A DNA stretch of 64,000 bases, taken from CAJXZP01 sp963974475 (GTDB lineage: Bacteria > Bacteroidota > Bacteroidia > Flavobacteriales_G > Salibacteraceae). The notes beneath the pieces were generated by a model that worked only from the letters and a program-made list of their open reading frames with translations, did no database searches and was not told the DNA's origin. The stretch lies in contig CAXBCR010000013.1 of NCBI GenBank assembly GCA_963974475.1, positions 1 through 64,000 on the forward strand, given 5' to 3'. The position numbers and the translations under genes are program-made. How positions within the stretch are numbered: position 1 is the stretch's first letter; every line of letters begins with the position of its first letter. Of this stretch, positions 50,273-58,971 are shown in pieces.

Positions 50273-50791
50273 ATGACAAAAAAAGAGCAACTACTTCATA
50301 TTGCTTTAACACTTTTTGCGAACGAAGGCTACACGGCTACTTCTACCAGCAAAATTGCAAAAGCTGCACAGGTATCGGAAGCATTAATATTTCGGCACTT
50401 CAATAATAAAAAGGGATTGTTAGACACCATTTTAGAAGAAGCGGAAATAAAATCGGGTGATTTAATATTGCCTATAATGCTAGAAGAAAATCCAAAATTG
50501 GTGATTAAAAAGGCCATAGAACTGCCGTTCACCATCCATAAAAAGGATTACGATTTTTGGCGACTCCAATTCAAATTAAAATGGCAATCGGAATATAATC
50601 ACCCAAAAAAGATGGAACCATTTATTGCGAAATTAACGGATGCTTTTGCGCAATTAAATTATGCCGAACCCACCAACGAGGCCTTGTTACTAAATCAAAT
50701 TGTACTAGCCATTTCAACCGAAATTTTGAAGGGTAATTTCAAACCCCAAAAAGCGTACAAAACCTTTCTATTAAAGAAATATCAAGTATAA
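50273..50791 (+). CDS. TetR/AcrR family transcriptional repressor
   Basis: 172 residues from MTKKEQLLHIALTLFANEGYTATS; the longer GTG start runs through the operator and is unlikely. N-terminal HTH (SKIAKAAQVSEALIFRHFNNKKGLL) and a helical ligand-binding domain. It begins an operon with the MBL hydrolase (3-base gap), which is presumably its target. Confidence 0.92.
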   Translation: MTKKEQLLHIALTLFANEGYTATSTSKIAKAAQVSEALIFRHFNNKKGLLDTILEEAEIKSGDLILPIMLEENPKLVIKKAIELPFTIHKKDYDFWRLQFKLKWQSEYNHPKKMEPFIAKLTDAFAQLNYAEPTNEALLLNQIVLAISTEILKGNFKPQKAYKTFLLKKYQV

Positions 50792-50794
50792 AAT

Positions 50795-51940
50795 ATGATA
50801 TTTATTATTAAAAAAATATTAAAAATGATTGGAATTATCCTTGCGACTGTAATTATACTAGTCGCTACAATTGGCATACTATTCGTTAATTTAAGCCCCG
50901 AATTTGGAGGCAAATCATCATCCGAAAAAGTGGCACTTTATAAAAAAACAGGCCACTTCGAAGATGGAATCTTTGTCAATCAGATTGAAACAAATCTAGA
51001 CATGGGACTAAAGGATATGGCTAAAACAGTTTCAGAACTCATTCAGGGCGTACCCAACCGCAAGCCCGATTTTGATATTCCGGTGCAGCACATTGATTCG
51101 ATGGAATTGGTACAAAACACTTCTAAGACCGAACTGATTTGGTTTGGGCACTCAGCTTTTCTTTTACAAATGGATGGCAAGAATATTTTAATCGACCCCA
51201 TGTTTGGGGATGTACCTGCCCCTCACCCGCTTTTGGGTAGTATGCGTTACGGCAAATCGCTACCCATTCCGGTAGAAAAATTACCACAAATTGATGCCAT
51301 TATTATCTCTCATGATCACTATGATCATTTGGATTACGGTTCTATCCAAAAATTAAAGGATAAGACTAAAATGTTTTACGTACCGCTTGGTGTGGGTGCT
51401 CATTTTGAATCTTGGGGCGTACCCAAAGACAACATTGTGGAGTTAGATTGGTGGAACGATGTGATGATGGATTCCATCCAATTTACTTTCGCACCATCGC
51501 GTCATTTTTCGGGTAGAGGACTTACTGATAGGAATACTACACTTTGGGGTTCTTGGGTGATTAAAGGAACCAAAGACAAGATTTATTTTAGTGGTGATGG
51601 CGGTTACGGGCCCCATTTTAAAGAAATTGGTGAGAAACTAGGCCCTTTTGATTTTGCCATGATTGAATGCGGGCAATACAATGATAAATGGAGCGCTATC
51701 CACATGATTCCGGAAGAATCGGCTCAGGCTGGTAAGGATGTGCAAGCTAAGCGCATCATGCCCATTCATTGGGGCGCTTTTTCATTGGCTATGCACGCAT
51801 GGACCGAGCCTGTGGAACGTTTTCTAAAAAAATCGGAAGAGTTGAATTTACAAGTAGCTACCCCAGAAATTGGAGAACCTATTTTTATTGGAACGGATGC
51901 TCCGGTTTACCATAAAAAATGGTGGATTAAAAAGGATTAG
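50795..51940 (+). CDS. MBL-fold metallo-hydrolase, NAPE-PLD/UlaG-like
   Basis: 381 residues. N-terminal membrane or signal helix (MIGIILATVIILVATIGILF). The metal site is SHDHYDHLD (HxHxDH) with FGHSAFLLQMDG before it, APSRHFSGRG, FSGDGGYGPH, and IMPIHWGAF. The order matches the NAPE-PLD-like branch that includes phospholipase-type and lactonase-type enzymes. Regulated with the TetR gene. The last 15 codons are duplicated downstream of the toxin-antitoxin genes. Confidence 0.87.
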   Translation: MIFIIKKILKMIGIILATVIILVATIGILFVNLSPEFGGKSSSEKVALYKKTGHFEDGIFVNQIETNLDMGLKDMAKTVSELIQGVPNRKPDFDIPVQHIDSMELVQNTSKTELIWFGHSAFLLQMDGKNILIDPMFGDVPAPHPLLGSMRYGKSLPIPVEKLPQIDAIIISHDHYDHLDYGSIQKLKDKTKMFYVPLGVGAHFESWGVPKDNIVELDWWNDVMMDSIQFTFAPSRHFSGRGLTDRNTTLWGSWVIKGTKDKIYFSGDGGYGPHFKEIGEKLGPFDFAMIECGQYNDKWSAIHMIPEESAQAGKDVQAKRIMPIHWGAFSLAMHAWTEPVERFLKKSEELNLQVATPEIGEPIFIGTDAPVYHKKWWIKKD

Positions 51941-52014
51941 GGATTTGATTGTTGAGGAAAAATCACGTTTTATTTTGCCAATATGAGGTAAAAAAATCTT
52001 CGGATGTTTTTTTG
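51896..52014 (+). repeat. Direct repeat copy 1: 3' end of the MBL gene plus 3' flank
   Basis: 119 bases, from codon DAPVY of the MBL gene through 74 bases past its stop, recur 873 bases downstream with about 94 percent identity by eye (about six substitutions and one deletion). Copy 1 belongs to the intact gene. Confidence 0.92.
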
Positions 52015-52092
52015 TTGGATGTTATTGAATGCGCATATATAAGATTATAAAGCAATCTAAACCAAATAGTAAAAACTAACCATTAAAATAAT

Positions 52093-52100
52093 TATTTTTG
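52093..52100 (+). promoter_or_regulatory. -7 promoter box TATTTTTG of the toxin-antitoxin operon
   Basis: Exact TAnnTTTG match, 17 bases before the antitoxin start codon; spacing identical to that of the Lrp gene. Confidence 0.6.
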
Positions 52101-52117
52101 TGTAAATCGATTAGGAT

Positions 52118-52339
52118 ATGAATATTCAGGCTGAAAAAATAGAATTAACGAAATTACTGTTGAATACGGATAACCCTTCTATTATTCAGTCTATAAAGGA
52201 TATTTTTACAAAAGCAGGTCCTGCTGATTTTTGGGATTCTCTTTCACCAGAGCAAAAAAATGAAATAAATGAGGGCTCAGCTCAAATTGAGTCAGGGATT
52301 TCTTCTGATTTTGACACGTTTATTTCTAAGCATAAATAA
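52118..52339 (+). CDS. Antitoxin of a RelE/ParE-type toxin-antitoxin pair
   Basis: 73 residues. Helical, with an acidic C-terminal half (FWDSLSPEQKNEINEGSAQIESG then FDTFISKHK) of the kind that wraps RelE-like toxins. The toxin ATG follows the TAA with no gap, so expression is coupled. It is a typical Bacteroidetes antitoxin with no recognisable DNA-binding fold in its short N-terminus. Confidence 0.8.
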   Translation: MNIQAEKIELTKLLLNTDNPSIIQSIKDIFTKAGPADFWDSLSPEQKNEINEGSAQIESGISSDFDTFISKHK

Positions 52340-52645
52340 ATGGCTAGGAATGTCATTATTTCTAAAATAGCAGAACGCAGATTAGAAAATCTCTTTGAAT
52401 TCTTATTGGATAATTGGTCTGTGAAGGTTAAAAACGATTTTATTATCAAATTAGAAAAGTGTGTAACCATTATTAGAAAACAACCCGAAAGTTTCCCCTC
52501 TTCAGAAAAAGAACAAGGATTACGAAAATGTGTCATTACCAAACATACCACATTATTTTACCGATTTGATGAGAAAAGCATTAAAATAGTTACCCTATTC
52601 GATTCAAGACAAAACCCAAAGAAACTAAATCAAGATATTAAATAA
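52340..52645 (+). CDS. RelE/ParE family toxin
   Basis: 101 residues with the RelE/ParE core: NVIISKIAERRLENLFEFL, IIRKQPESFPSS, LRKCVITKHTTLFYRF and a C-terminal IVTLFDSRQNPKK (the usual FDxRxxP ending). It acts either as an mRNA interferase or a gyrase poison; the family does not settle which. Active residues cannot be called with certainty. Confidence 0.88.
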   Translation: MARNVIISKIAERRLENLFEFLLDNWSVKVKNDFIIKLEKCVTIIRKQPESFPSSEKEQGLRKCVITKHTTLFYRFDEKSIKIVTLFDSRQNPKKLNQDIK

Positions 52646-52715
52646 TGAGGCTATTCTAGCTCCATTGTTTCAAATTCTCTAATTTCCTTTAGTACTTTAC
52701 TATTTTAAACTGAAC

Positions 52716-52886
52716 GGGCTCTTTTCATTGGCATTCACTCTTGGGTCGTGCCAATTTTCATCTACCCTGATGCTCCGGTTTACCATAAGAAATGGTGGAT
52801 TAAAAAGGATTAGGAATTTGATTGTTGAGGAAAAATCATGTTTTTTTTTGCCAATATGAGGTAAAAAAATCTTCGTATGTTTTTTG
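52716..52886 (+). pseudogene. Degraded second copy of the MBL gene 3' end
   Basis: Bases 52769-52886 are direct repeat copy 2, still reading DAPVYHKKWWIKKD then stop. Upstream of it, 52751-52768 read PIFIYP against PIFIGT of the gene. 52716-52750 resemble the GGGCGCTTTTTCATTGGC stretch of the gene near 51771-51810, but out of frame and with the roughly 67 intervening bases missing. So this is the end of a duplicated, mostly deleted MBL gene. The remainder of the 372-base gap from 52646 to 53017 shows no other gene. Confidence 0.75.
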
Positions 52887-53017
52887 TAAGGTATTGAGAT
52901 GATTATCATGCGGCCATTTTTCTTTTACAATAAATTAGAACCTAAATATATTTGTTTGTCACACAAAGGGTTTTACTTACTTCAAGACCTATATTACCAT
53001 CGAGTTGGAAGATGAGT

Positions 53018-53497
53018 CTAGGCTAATTTCAAGTTATTAAATAGTTTTTTAATCAATACTATTTGCCCGATATGATAGTAACTGTGTTCTATCATAACAT
53101 CAATATTTCTATAAAATGTTCCATAGTTCTCATCTGTGAAATTGAGAAGTAGTTCTTCTTCGGTCATATTTTCTGCCAGCTATATGAGCTTTTCTGAATC
53201 CGAACAGAATTGATGGACTAAGTTTTTCCAATCTTGACTGGATTTAAAGGGAGGTGAATCAAAACTGAACTTATCTTTTATGGTGAGCGGGCCTCCTTCC
53301 AATACTTTGATGACTCCTGCAATGTAATAATGAACATGAAAGGTTAAATCTGCAATGGTGTTCAAGTCAGCTACTTTTTTGGTAGCGTCTTTCCAATCTA
53401 AATCAATAATTTGCTCTTTGAAATTACTTCCAATAACCCATTTTCCTTTGGTGAGAGTTTCTTTAAGTCGGTTTGCTAGATATTCGTTTGATTTCAT
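53018..53497 (-). pseudogene. DinB-like (DUF1572-type) protein gene broken by an in-frame amber codon
   Basis: The first 105 codons (MKSNEYLANRLKETLTKGKW to FCSDSEKLI) stop at TAG 53180-53182. Reading on in the same frame gives 53 codons of family-like sequence (LAENMTEEELLLNFTDENYG, then IEHSYYHIGQIVLIKKLF) to a natural TAG at 53018. The HYYIAG and IEHSYYHIGQ parts carry the metal-ligand His of DinB four-helix proteins. Full length would be 159 residues, the usual size. One C-to-T type change explains it, so this is a recent pseudogene, an amber variant, or a sequencing error. Confidence 0.85.
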
Positions 53498-53629
53498 TGT
53501 ACGCTATTTTTTTTGCTTTCAATAAAACCTAAAAGTAAGAAATTGTTTTTACTGGAGTTTGGTTTTTATTTTAGAGGTGCTTTTTTCAGGGCCTCATTTG
53601 GCTTCATAATTATGCTTCGCGATTTGTTT

Positions 53630-54664
53630 TTAAGGGGTTGGAATTAAGGTCTCCGATAATATTTTAAAAACATTTTGAATGGCCTCATAATTCGCTATTT
53701 CGTGGTTGGAATGGTAGCCCATTGTGGCAATTTGAACGGTAGTTCCCGATATTTGGTTATTGCTTTTTGAAATAAGATGCCCCAACTCGGTATTTCCAAT
53801 ATTGGTTGTTTTTGCGTTTGATAATATATATTCATCTTTTACCAGAAAAGGAATTTTCAACGCCTCGCATTTTTCTTTTATGGTTTCCGTTAATACCGAT
53901 TCAAAATGTGCATTATTATCTCTGTTGCGCAGAATCACCGCATTCATATCTACGGATTCATCCAACTGAAAAGGACTGGTATCTAATACAAACAGCTTTT
54001 TTGTTTCCGTTTTATTATCCTTAAAATAATCATAAATATGTTTCCAACTTTCGCCTATTTCTTCTCCTTTTGTAAGCAATAACGTGCCCTCAAATCCAAA
54101 TTTAAACAAAGTAAAACCCAATGCTGCACTAACCACATTATCTAATTGCCCATCAATGGTATGAGACGCATCATTGCAATTGGTGGAAAAACTAACGGGA
54201 GTCCCTTCGGTTAACTGACTTAATTCTGGGACCTCAAAAACAAAATTATTTCGAATAGAGCATACGCAACACTTATTTATGGTGCCTGCCCCTAATTTCT
54301 CGCCCGTTTTGGCATCATAGGCATATACTTTTTGGTGATTAAAGCGGGCCACAATTTTCTCCCACATTTTATCTTTTGGGTTAATAACAACTTTTGCAGT
54401 TTCATTTTTCACTCGGTAAGCGGCATACTCTAACTCCCCTTTTCCATTGGCTATTAATCCATGCCGATCTATGTGCGCAGAAACAATGGCAGAATTTGGC
54501 TTTTTTCCTTGCACAGCCAATAGTCCCGGATAAAGCTTGGTGGTTAATTGAAGCGATTTAAAATCCTTTTCAAGTTTATCCAAAAATGGTTTCTCATTGC
54601 CTACTACAGATGGAAACTGTAGGTACTCCATCGTTTTATTAATTATTAAATCTAATTCCACCAT
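53630..54664 (-). CDS. M42-like metallopeptidase
   Basis: 344 residues. Zinc-ligand motifs in order: AHIDRHG, GQLDNVVSA, TKGEEIGE (catalytic Glu and ligand), VLDTSPF and MGYHSNHE. These are the signatures of the M20/M42 co-catalytic aminopeptidases. The CCVC cysteine cluster and low-similarity insertion near residues 90-150 fit the M42 beta-barrel domain. Cytoplasmic aminopeptidase activity is expected. Its 5' side carries a palindrome TACTCA-gg-TGAGTA near 54789-54802. Confidence 0.85.
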   Translation of the reverse strand: MVELDLIINKTMEYLQFPSVVGNEKPFLDKLEKDFKSLQLTTKLYPGLLAVQGKKPNSAIVSAHIDRHGLIANGKGELEYAAYRVKNETAKVVINPKDKMWEKIVARFNHQKVYAYDAKTGEKLGAGTINKCCVCSIRNNFVFEVPELSQLTEGTPVSFSTNCNDASHTIDGQLDNVVSAALGFTLFKFGFEGTLLLTKGEEIGESWKHIYDYFKDNKTETKKLFVLDTSPFQLDESVDMNAVILRNRDNNAHFESVLTETIKEKCEALKIPFLVKDEYILSNAKTTNIGNTELGHLISKSNNQISGTTVQIATMGYHSNHEIANYEAIQNVFKILSETLIPTP

Positions 54665-54831
54665 TGGTTCATAAATTGGAAGTTACTAATTTGTCATTTC
54701 AAGTGAGTACATCATGCATGAATACCCCATTGAGATTAAACCACTAAATTACTTGAAAAGTTCTAATCTTCCTTTTTAATCTTAAATGGAAATAAATTAA
54801 AATCTTACTCAGGTGAGTAGTACAGAAATTT

Positions 54832-56115
54832 TCAGGAATGTTTTTCAATACCGGTCTTATATGTTTCTAACGCTCTTAATCGAGCCATTTTATGGTCAAC
54901 CATCGGTTTAGGATATTTTGAAGTACCGTAGTTTGGGAGCCATTTTTTTACGTAAGCATTAGTAGAGTCGAATTTTTTTAATTGCTCAATTGGGTTAAAT
55001 ATTCTGAAATATGGAGCTGCATCGCAACCTGTACCTGCCGACCATTGCCAATTACCATTATTAGAAGAAAGTTCATAATCTAAAAGTTTTTGCGCAAAAT
55101 AGGCTTCTCCCATTCTCCAATCAATCAGTAAATGTTTGCATAAAAAACTTGCCGTAACCATCCGTACCCGATTGTGCATATAGCCAGTTTGATTTAATTG
55201 TTTCATACCAGCATCTACCATCGGGTAGCCAGTTTCACCCTTACACCATTTATCAAATTCGGCCTCGTTATTACGCCACTCAATACCATCGTAATTGGAA
55301 CGAAAATTATGGGTTACCACTTTAGGGAAATGAAATAGAATTTGCATAAAGAATTCGCGCCATATTAATTCACTTAGAAATACAGCAGAATTTGGTTTTA
55401 ATTGTGCCATGACTTGTCGAATACTTACGGTTCCAAATCTTAAATGAGGCGATAAATAACTTCCAGAATCTAGTTCTGGGAAATTACGGGTCTGCTCATA
55501 GGTGCTTACACTGTTTAATGAAAAATCTTGTACTTTAATTTCAGATTCCACTATACCTAGGCTCTCTCTATCAGGAAATGGATAGTTTTTGGTATGGAAT
55601 TTTTCATAGGTAATGGAAGCGGTTTGAGATTGTGCTTGGTATACGGATAACCATTTGTTTTTATAGGGTGTGAAAACAGTATATGGACTTCCATCTTTTT
55701 TTAGTACCTCGTTTTCTTCATGAATCACTTGATCCTTATAGGAATGAAAGGAAATGTTGTTTTCAGCTAAAAGTGCTTTTATTTTCTCATCTCTACCAAT
55801 GGCGTAAGGTTCATAATCTTTATTGGTGTAAACGCTTTCAATGGAATAGGAATCTATAAGTTTTTTGAAGACTTCTTCTACGTTTCCACGTACCACTAAT
55901 ATGGATGAATTGTTTTTTCTCAGTTTGGTATGAATCGCTTTAAGTTGGTCGTAAATGAAACTTAACCGCGCGTCATTTTTAGGTAGTTCCTCCAAAATTT
56001 CATCATCAAAAATGAATAGAGGTAATACATTATTGCCGCTTTTTAGCGCAGCATTTAAAGCGGTATTGTCTGCTAACCGTAAGTCACGTCTAAACCAAAC
56101 CAGAGAAACTTTCAT
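54832..56115 (-). CDS. phrB: Cryptochrome/photolyase family deoxyribodipyrimidine photolyase
   Basis: 427 residues. N-terminal antenna domain (VWFRRDLRLADNTALNAAL) and C-terminal FAD domain (WREFFMQILFHFP, GETGYPMVDAGMKQL, NGNWQWSAGTGCDAAPYF). The Asn and Trp residues of the FAD pocket are present, as expected for a light-dependent CPD repair enzyme. The 2-base gap to tspO indicates one operon. Confidence 0.94.
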   Translation of the reverse strand: MKVSLVWFRRDLRLADNTALNAALKSGNNVLPLFIFDDEILEELPKNDARLSFIYDQLKAIHTKLRKNNSSILVVRGNVEEVFKKLIDSYSIESVYTNKDYEPYAIGRDEKIKALLAENNISFHSYKDQVIHEENEVLKKDGSPYTVFTPYKNKWLSVYQAQSQTASITYEKFHTKNYPFPDRESLGIVESEIKVQDFSLNSVSTYEQTRNFPELDSGSYLSPHLRFGTVSIRQVMAQLKPNSAVFLSELIWREFFMQILFHFPKVVTHNFRSNYDGIEWRNNEAEFDKWCKGETGYPMVDAGMKQLNQTGYMHNRVRMVTASFLCKHLLIDWRMGEAYFAQKLLDYELSSNNGNWQWSAGTGCDAAPYFRIFNPIEQLKKFDSTNAYVKKWLPNYGTSKYPKPMVDHKMARLRALETYKTGIEKHS

Positions 56116-56117
56116 CT

Positions 56118-56573
56118 TTAATTATACATAAGAATGTAAGCATTTAGTGAGGTGGCAATGAGAAGCCAAATCAAATAGGGAGCTATAAAAACCGATTTGG
56201 ATGGAAGTGTTTTTCTAAAAGAGAAAAAGAAATAGGCAACTAAAACGGTGAGCGATGAAATAACGATTAATCCTAAAATTACATTTTGATAATAAAAGAA
56301 AATCGGATTCCAGCTTACATTCAAAATCCATTGAATTCCAAATAGTAGCAGTACTTTCTGTTTATTATTCTCATTTAAAAGGTATGCCATGTAAAAGGCA
56401 AAACAAACCATGATTAAAGTCCACGCAGCTCCAAAAACCCATCCCGGAGGAGTCCATGGTGCTTTGGATAATTCTTGATACCAAATAGAAGAAACCCCAC
56501 CACCAGTAAACAAACCACCAATGGCTAATGCCGTGAAATTTAGCACTAGAAAGATAATTATTTTATTAAGCAT
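56118..56573 (-). CDS. tspO: TspO/MBR family membrane protein
   Basis: 151 residues, five helices. Signature blocks WTPPGWVFGAAWTLIM and WILNVSWNPIFFY. TspO binds porphyrins and can modulate photo-oxidative stress. Its placement before a photolyase suggests a light-related operon, which is inference. Confidence 0.93.
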   Translation of the reverse strand: MLNKIIIFLVLNFTALAIGGLFTGGGVSSIWYQELSKAPWTPPGWVFGAAWTLIMVCFAFYMAYLLNENNKQKVLLLFGIQWILNVSWNPIFFYYQNVILGLIVISSLTVLVAYFFFSFRKTLPSKSVFIAPYLIWLLIATSLNAYILMYN

Positions 56574-56656
56574 TTCCTTGGCTGTATCTCCAATTTCACG
56601 ATGCGGAGAATTATCATTTAATCGGTGTAAATTTTTAAACTACCTGCAAGTAGGTT

Positions 56657-57217
56657 TTACAATAAATCTATCAACTCTTTGCTCATCGGTTTAGTTGACG
56701 AATCAAAAACGTGCATTAATTCACCATTTTCACTTATCAAATATTTTTGAAAATTCCATTTGACTTTTGAGTCTTGTACACCATTTAATTTTTTTTGAGT
56801 TAACCAAGCATAAAGGTTGCTTTGATTGTCCCCTTTTACATCTACTTTTTCTGTTATCATAAACGTTACACCATAGTTTTTTGTGCAAAAGCTTTGAATT
56901 TCTTTAGCCGAACCTGGTTCCTGACTTCCAAATTGATTGCAAGGCACCCCAATGATAGTTACTTTATCTCCGTGGGTTTCATGCAGCTTTTGTAACTCAG
57001 CATACTGCGGGGTAAATCCACATTTTGAAGCTACATTTACAAACAAAACTTTTTTTCCTTTTAGTGAATTCATATCCAATTTGTCGCCCATTAAAGTGGA
57101 AATCTGAATATCGTAAATTGAATTTGAAAGGCTTTTTTCATCTGGTGAAATGGTAAATGAAAACAGTAAAAATGAGGTTAAAATAAGTGCAATACTTTTG
57201 ATTGAGAAAATATTCAT
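56657..57217 (-). CDS. Glutathione peroxidase family protein, exported
   Basis: 186 residues. A signal peptide (IALILTSFLLFSFTI) predicts export. Catalytic tetrad elements: Cys in SKCGFTPQY, Gln in PCNQFGSQEPG, Trp in KWNFQKYL. It is a Cys-type (thioredoxin-dependent) peroxidase more likely than a glutathione user. Envelope peroxide defence is expected. Confidence 0.93.
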   Translation of the reverse strand: MNIFSIKSIALILTSFLLFSFTISPDEKSLSNSIYDIQISTLMGDKLDMNSLKGKKVLFVNVASKCGFTPQYAELQKLHETHGDKVTIIGVPCNQFGSQEPGSAKEIQSFCTKNYGVTFMITEKVDVKGDNQSNLYAWLTQKKLNGVQDSKVKWNFQKYLISENGELMHVFDSSTKPMSKELIDLL

Positions 57218-57383
57218 ATTTAATTGTTTAATTATTTTTTAAAAAGATTAAACAAATGTACGCAAATTATTTGAAATGGGTTGCTTATATACAATCTAAT
57301 TCCGACCTCCATTTGAACCTCTTCTTTCCATCCAATGCCCTATTTAGCCACAATTCTTTACTTTATTGGCTGAAACCAATCTT

Positions 57384-57935
57384 CTATAAATGGTCTGTAT
57401 AACGTTCAAAAATCCAATTGCTTGGATTATTGGCATCTGTTCTATCCAGATTTCTTTTAAAACCGTTTCGCTCCAATAGTTTGGTGGAGCTGCGGTTATT
57501 CTTTTGGGTATAGGCTTCTATTGTATGTAGCTTTAAATGATTAAATCCAAATTCCAGCACCTTTTTGAGTGCTTCATCCATAACTCCAATCCCTTGAAAC
57601 GCAGGATTCAAATCGTAGCCTACTTCCCCCGTTTTACGGTCGTACGAAAAATTCCACAAACAAATACTACCCAGCATTTCCGAATCCGATTCTTCCGAAA
57701 TACTCCAATAATAAAAGCTATGCTCCCCTATTCTATTTTCAATTTTTGCGATGAAAGCCAAGGCTTTCTCTTTGGTTTCGGCACTTGGTCGTTTCACAAA
57801 TTTATTGACCTCTGTATCCGAACGTAAATACGAAATAGCTTTCCAATCGGAAGGCTTTAACATTCGCAAAAAAAATCGTTTCGTTTTCAATTCTATGAAT
57901 GGATGCATATCCTGAAAATTTTCTTTTTTATCCAT
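57384..57935 (-). CDS. GNAT family acetyltransferase (RimJ-like)
   Basis: 183 residues. Motif FLRMLKPSDWKAISYL at the start, acetyl-CoA loop GYDLNPAFQGIGVMDEAL, and the C-terminal IEAYTQKNNRSSTKLLERNGF block. Such proteins acetylate ribosomal proteins or small amines. Overlaps the upstream membrane gene by 8 bases. Confidence 0.88.
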   Translation of the reverse strand: MDKKENFQDMHPFIELKTKRFFLRMLKPSDWKAISYLRSDTEVNKFVKRPSAETKEKALAFIAKIENRIGEHSFYYWSISEESDSEMLGSICLWNFSYDRKTGEVGYDLNPAFQGIGVMDEALKKVLEFGFNHLKLHTIEAYTQKNNRSSTKLLERNGFKRNLDRTDANNPSNWIFERYTDHL

Positions 57936-58422
57936 TTAAATTTTGAAAAACAATATAGGTATGGGCCGAATGAAATATCACAAAAAGCACTGAAAGTACT
58001 ATGTAAATCAGGGATGCTTTTGAGATTTTAAAAAAAGTTTCGTTTCCAATTAATCCTATTCCAACAAAAAAGATAATGGTGGTATAGGCTGGGGCCATAA
58101 ATCCTACCAAACTTGTTGTCCAAGCAGATTGTGGGTAAATAATGGCAAAAAGCCAAGATGAAAAATAAATAAGAATCCCAATTACATAAATCCCTAACCC
58201 TATTTTTTGCAATCTTGTTTTTAACGACAAAATCATAATTACAGGAAATACAAATACACTAGTTCTCAAAATATTTTCACCATAGCCAATCCAATTAGGT
58301 ATGTCTTTCCAAAATAATTCAGGACTATAAGCTTTAGGCAAATAGCCAACGAGGATAATATTCCATAAAAAAAGTGGAATTAGGAGCAGAAAGCAATTGA
58401 ATATGTATTTTTTTAATTGCAT
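57928..58422 (-). CDS. Multi-pass membrane protein of unknown function
   Basis: 164 residues with about five helices (IFNCFLLLIPLFLWNIILVG, TSVFVFPVIMILSL, IGLGIYVIGILIYFSSW, APAYTTIIFFVGIGL and ASLIYIVLSVLFVIF). A conserved-looking SAHTYIVF ends the protein. Not recognised. Operon with GNAT and VOC. Confidence 0.65.
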   Translation of the reverse strand: MQLKKYIFNCFLLLIPLFLWNIILVGYLPKAYSPELFWKDIPNWIGYGENILRTSVFVFPVIMILSLKTRLQKIGLGIYVIGILIYFSSWLFAIIYPQSAWTTSLVGFMAPAYTTIIFFVGIGLIGNETFFKISKASLIYIVLSVLFVIFHSAHTYIVFQNLNG

Positions 58423-58433
58423 CTAAATCACTT

Positions 58434-58781
58434 CTATTTTTCAGACCAAACCGCTAATTCATTACCAGATGGATCCTTAAACTGAAACCGGCTACCTCCA
58501 GGAAACGCAAATATGTCTTTCGTGATTTGACCGCCATACTTAATAACAGCCGCTTTTATTTTAGCCAAGTTTTTGTGGTATAAAACCACCAATGCGCCAT
58601 TTACGGCTTCATTCTCAGTCTTTTCAAATCCACCTGCTATACCACTGTTCTCAAACGCGGTATAGGTAGGTCCGTAATCGGTAAACGCCCAATCAAAAGC
58701 ACCGGTGTAAAAGGTTTTGATTTTTTCCAAGTCTTTGGCCGTAAACTCTATGTAATTTATGTGATTATTTGGAATGTTCAT
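58434..58781 (-). CDS. VOC family protein
   Basis: 115 residues. HINYIEFTAKDLEKIKTFYTGAFDW start, then GGFEKTENEAVNG and DIFAFPGGSRFQFKDPSGNELAVW. One-domain glyoxalase-like fold; metal ligands partly visible (His near the start, Glu in ELAVW). Substrate unknown. Confidence 0.82.
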   Translation of the reverse strand: MNIPNNHINYIEFTAKDLEKIKTFYTGAFDWAFTDYGPTYTAFENSGIAGGFEKTENEAVNGALVVLYHKNLAKIKAAVIKYGGQITKDIFAFPGGSRFQFKDPSGNELAVWSEK

Positions 58782-58856
58782 TTTGCGTGATTTTAGGAGT
58801 GCAATTTAAAACAATACAGGCGTATGGTTATTGAAATAATTGTCGGGTTTGTGGAA

Positions 58857-58959
58857 CCTATTCCGGTTGCCATACCGTTTTTCTAATCCTGTTTGTTAAA
58901 CAGAATTAGAAAGCTATGATGTGTGAATCTGCGTTAGGGGGCCTATTCCGATTGCCATA
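58857..58959. repeat. Direct repeat pair flanking a hairpin
   Basis: CCTATTCCGGTTGCCATA (58857-58874) and CCTATTCCGATTGCCATA (58942-58959) differ at one base. Between them sits a 13-base stem TCTAATcCTGTTT / AAACAGaATTAGA (58882-58910, one mismatch). No T-tract follows on either strand. It separates the VOC gene from the 3' end of the KAP/nuclease operon and may mark an insertion scar. Confidence 0.6.
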
Positions 58960-58971
58960 AAGTACTCTTCG

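Noticed and set aside
58882..58910. Hairpin as terminator of the KAP operon
   Set aside because: No T-tract follows on either strand, so intrinsic termination is unlikely.
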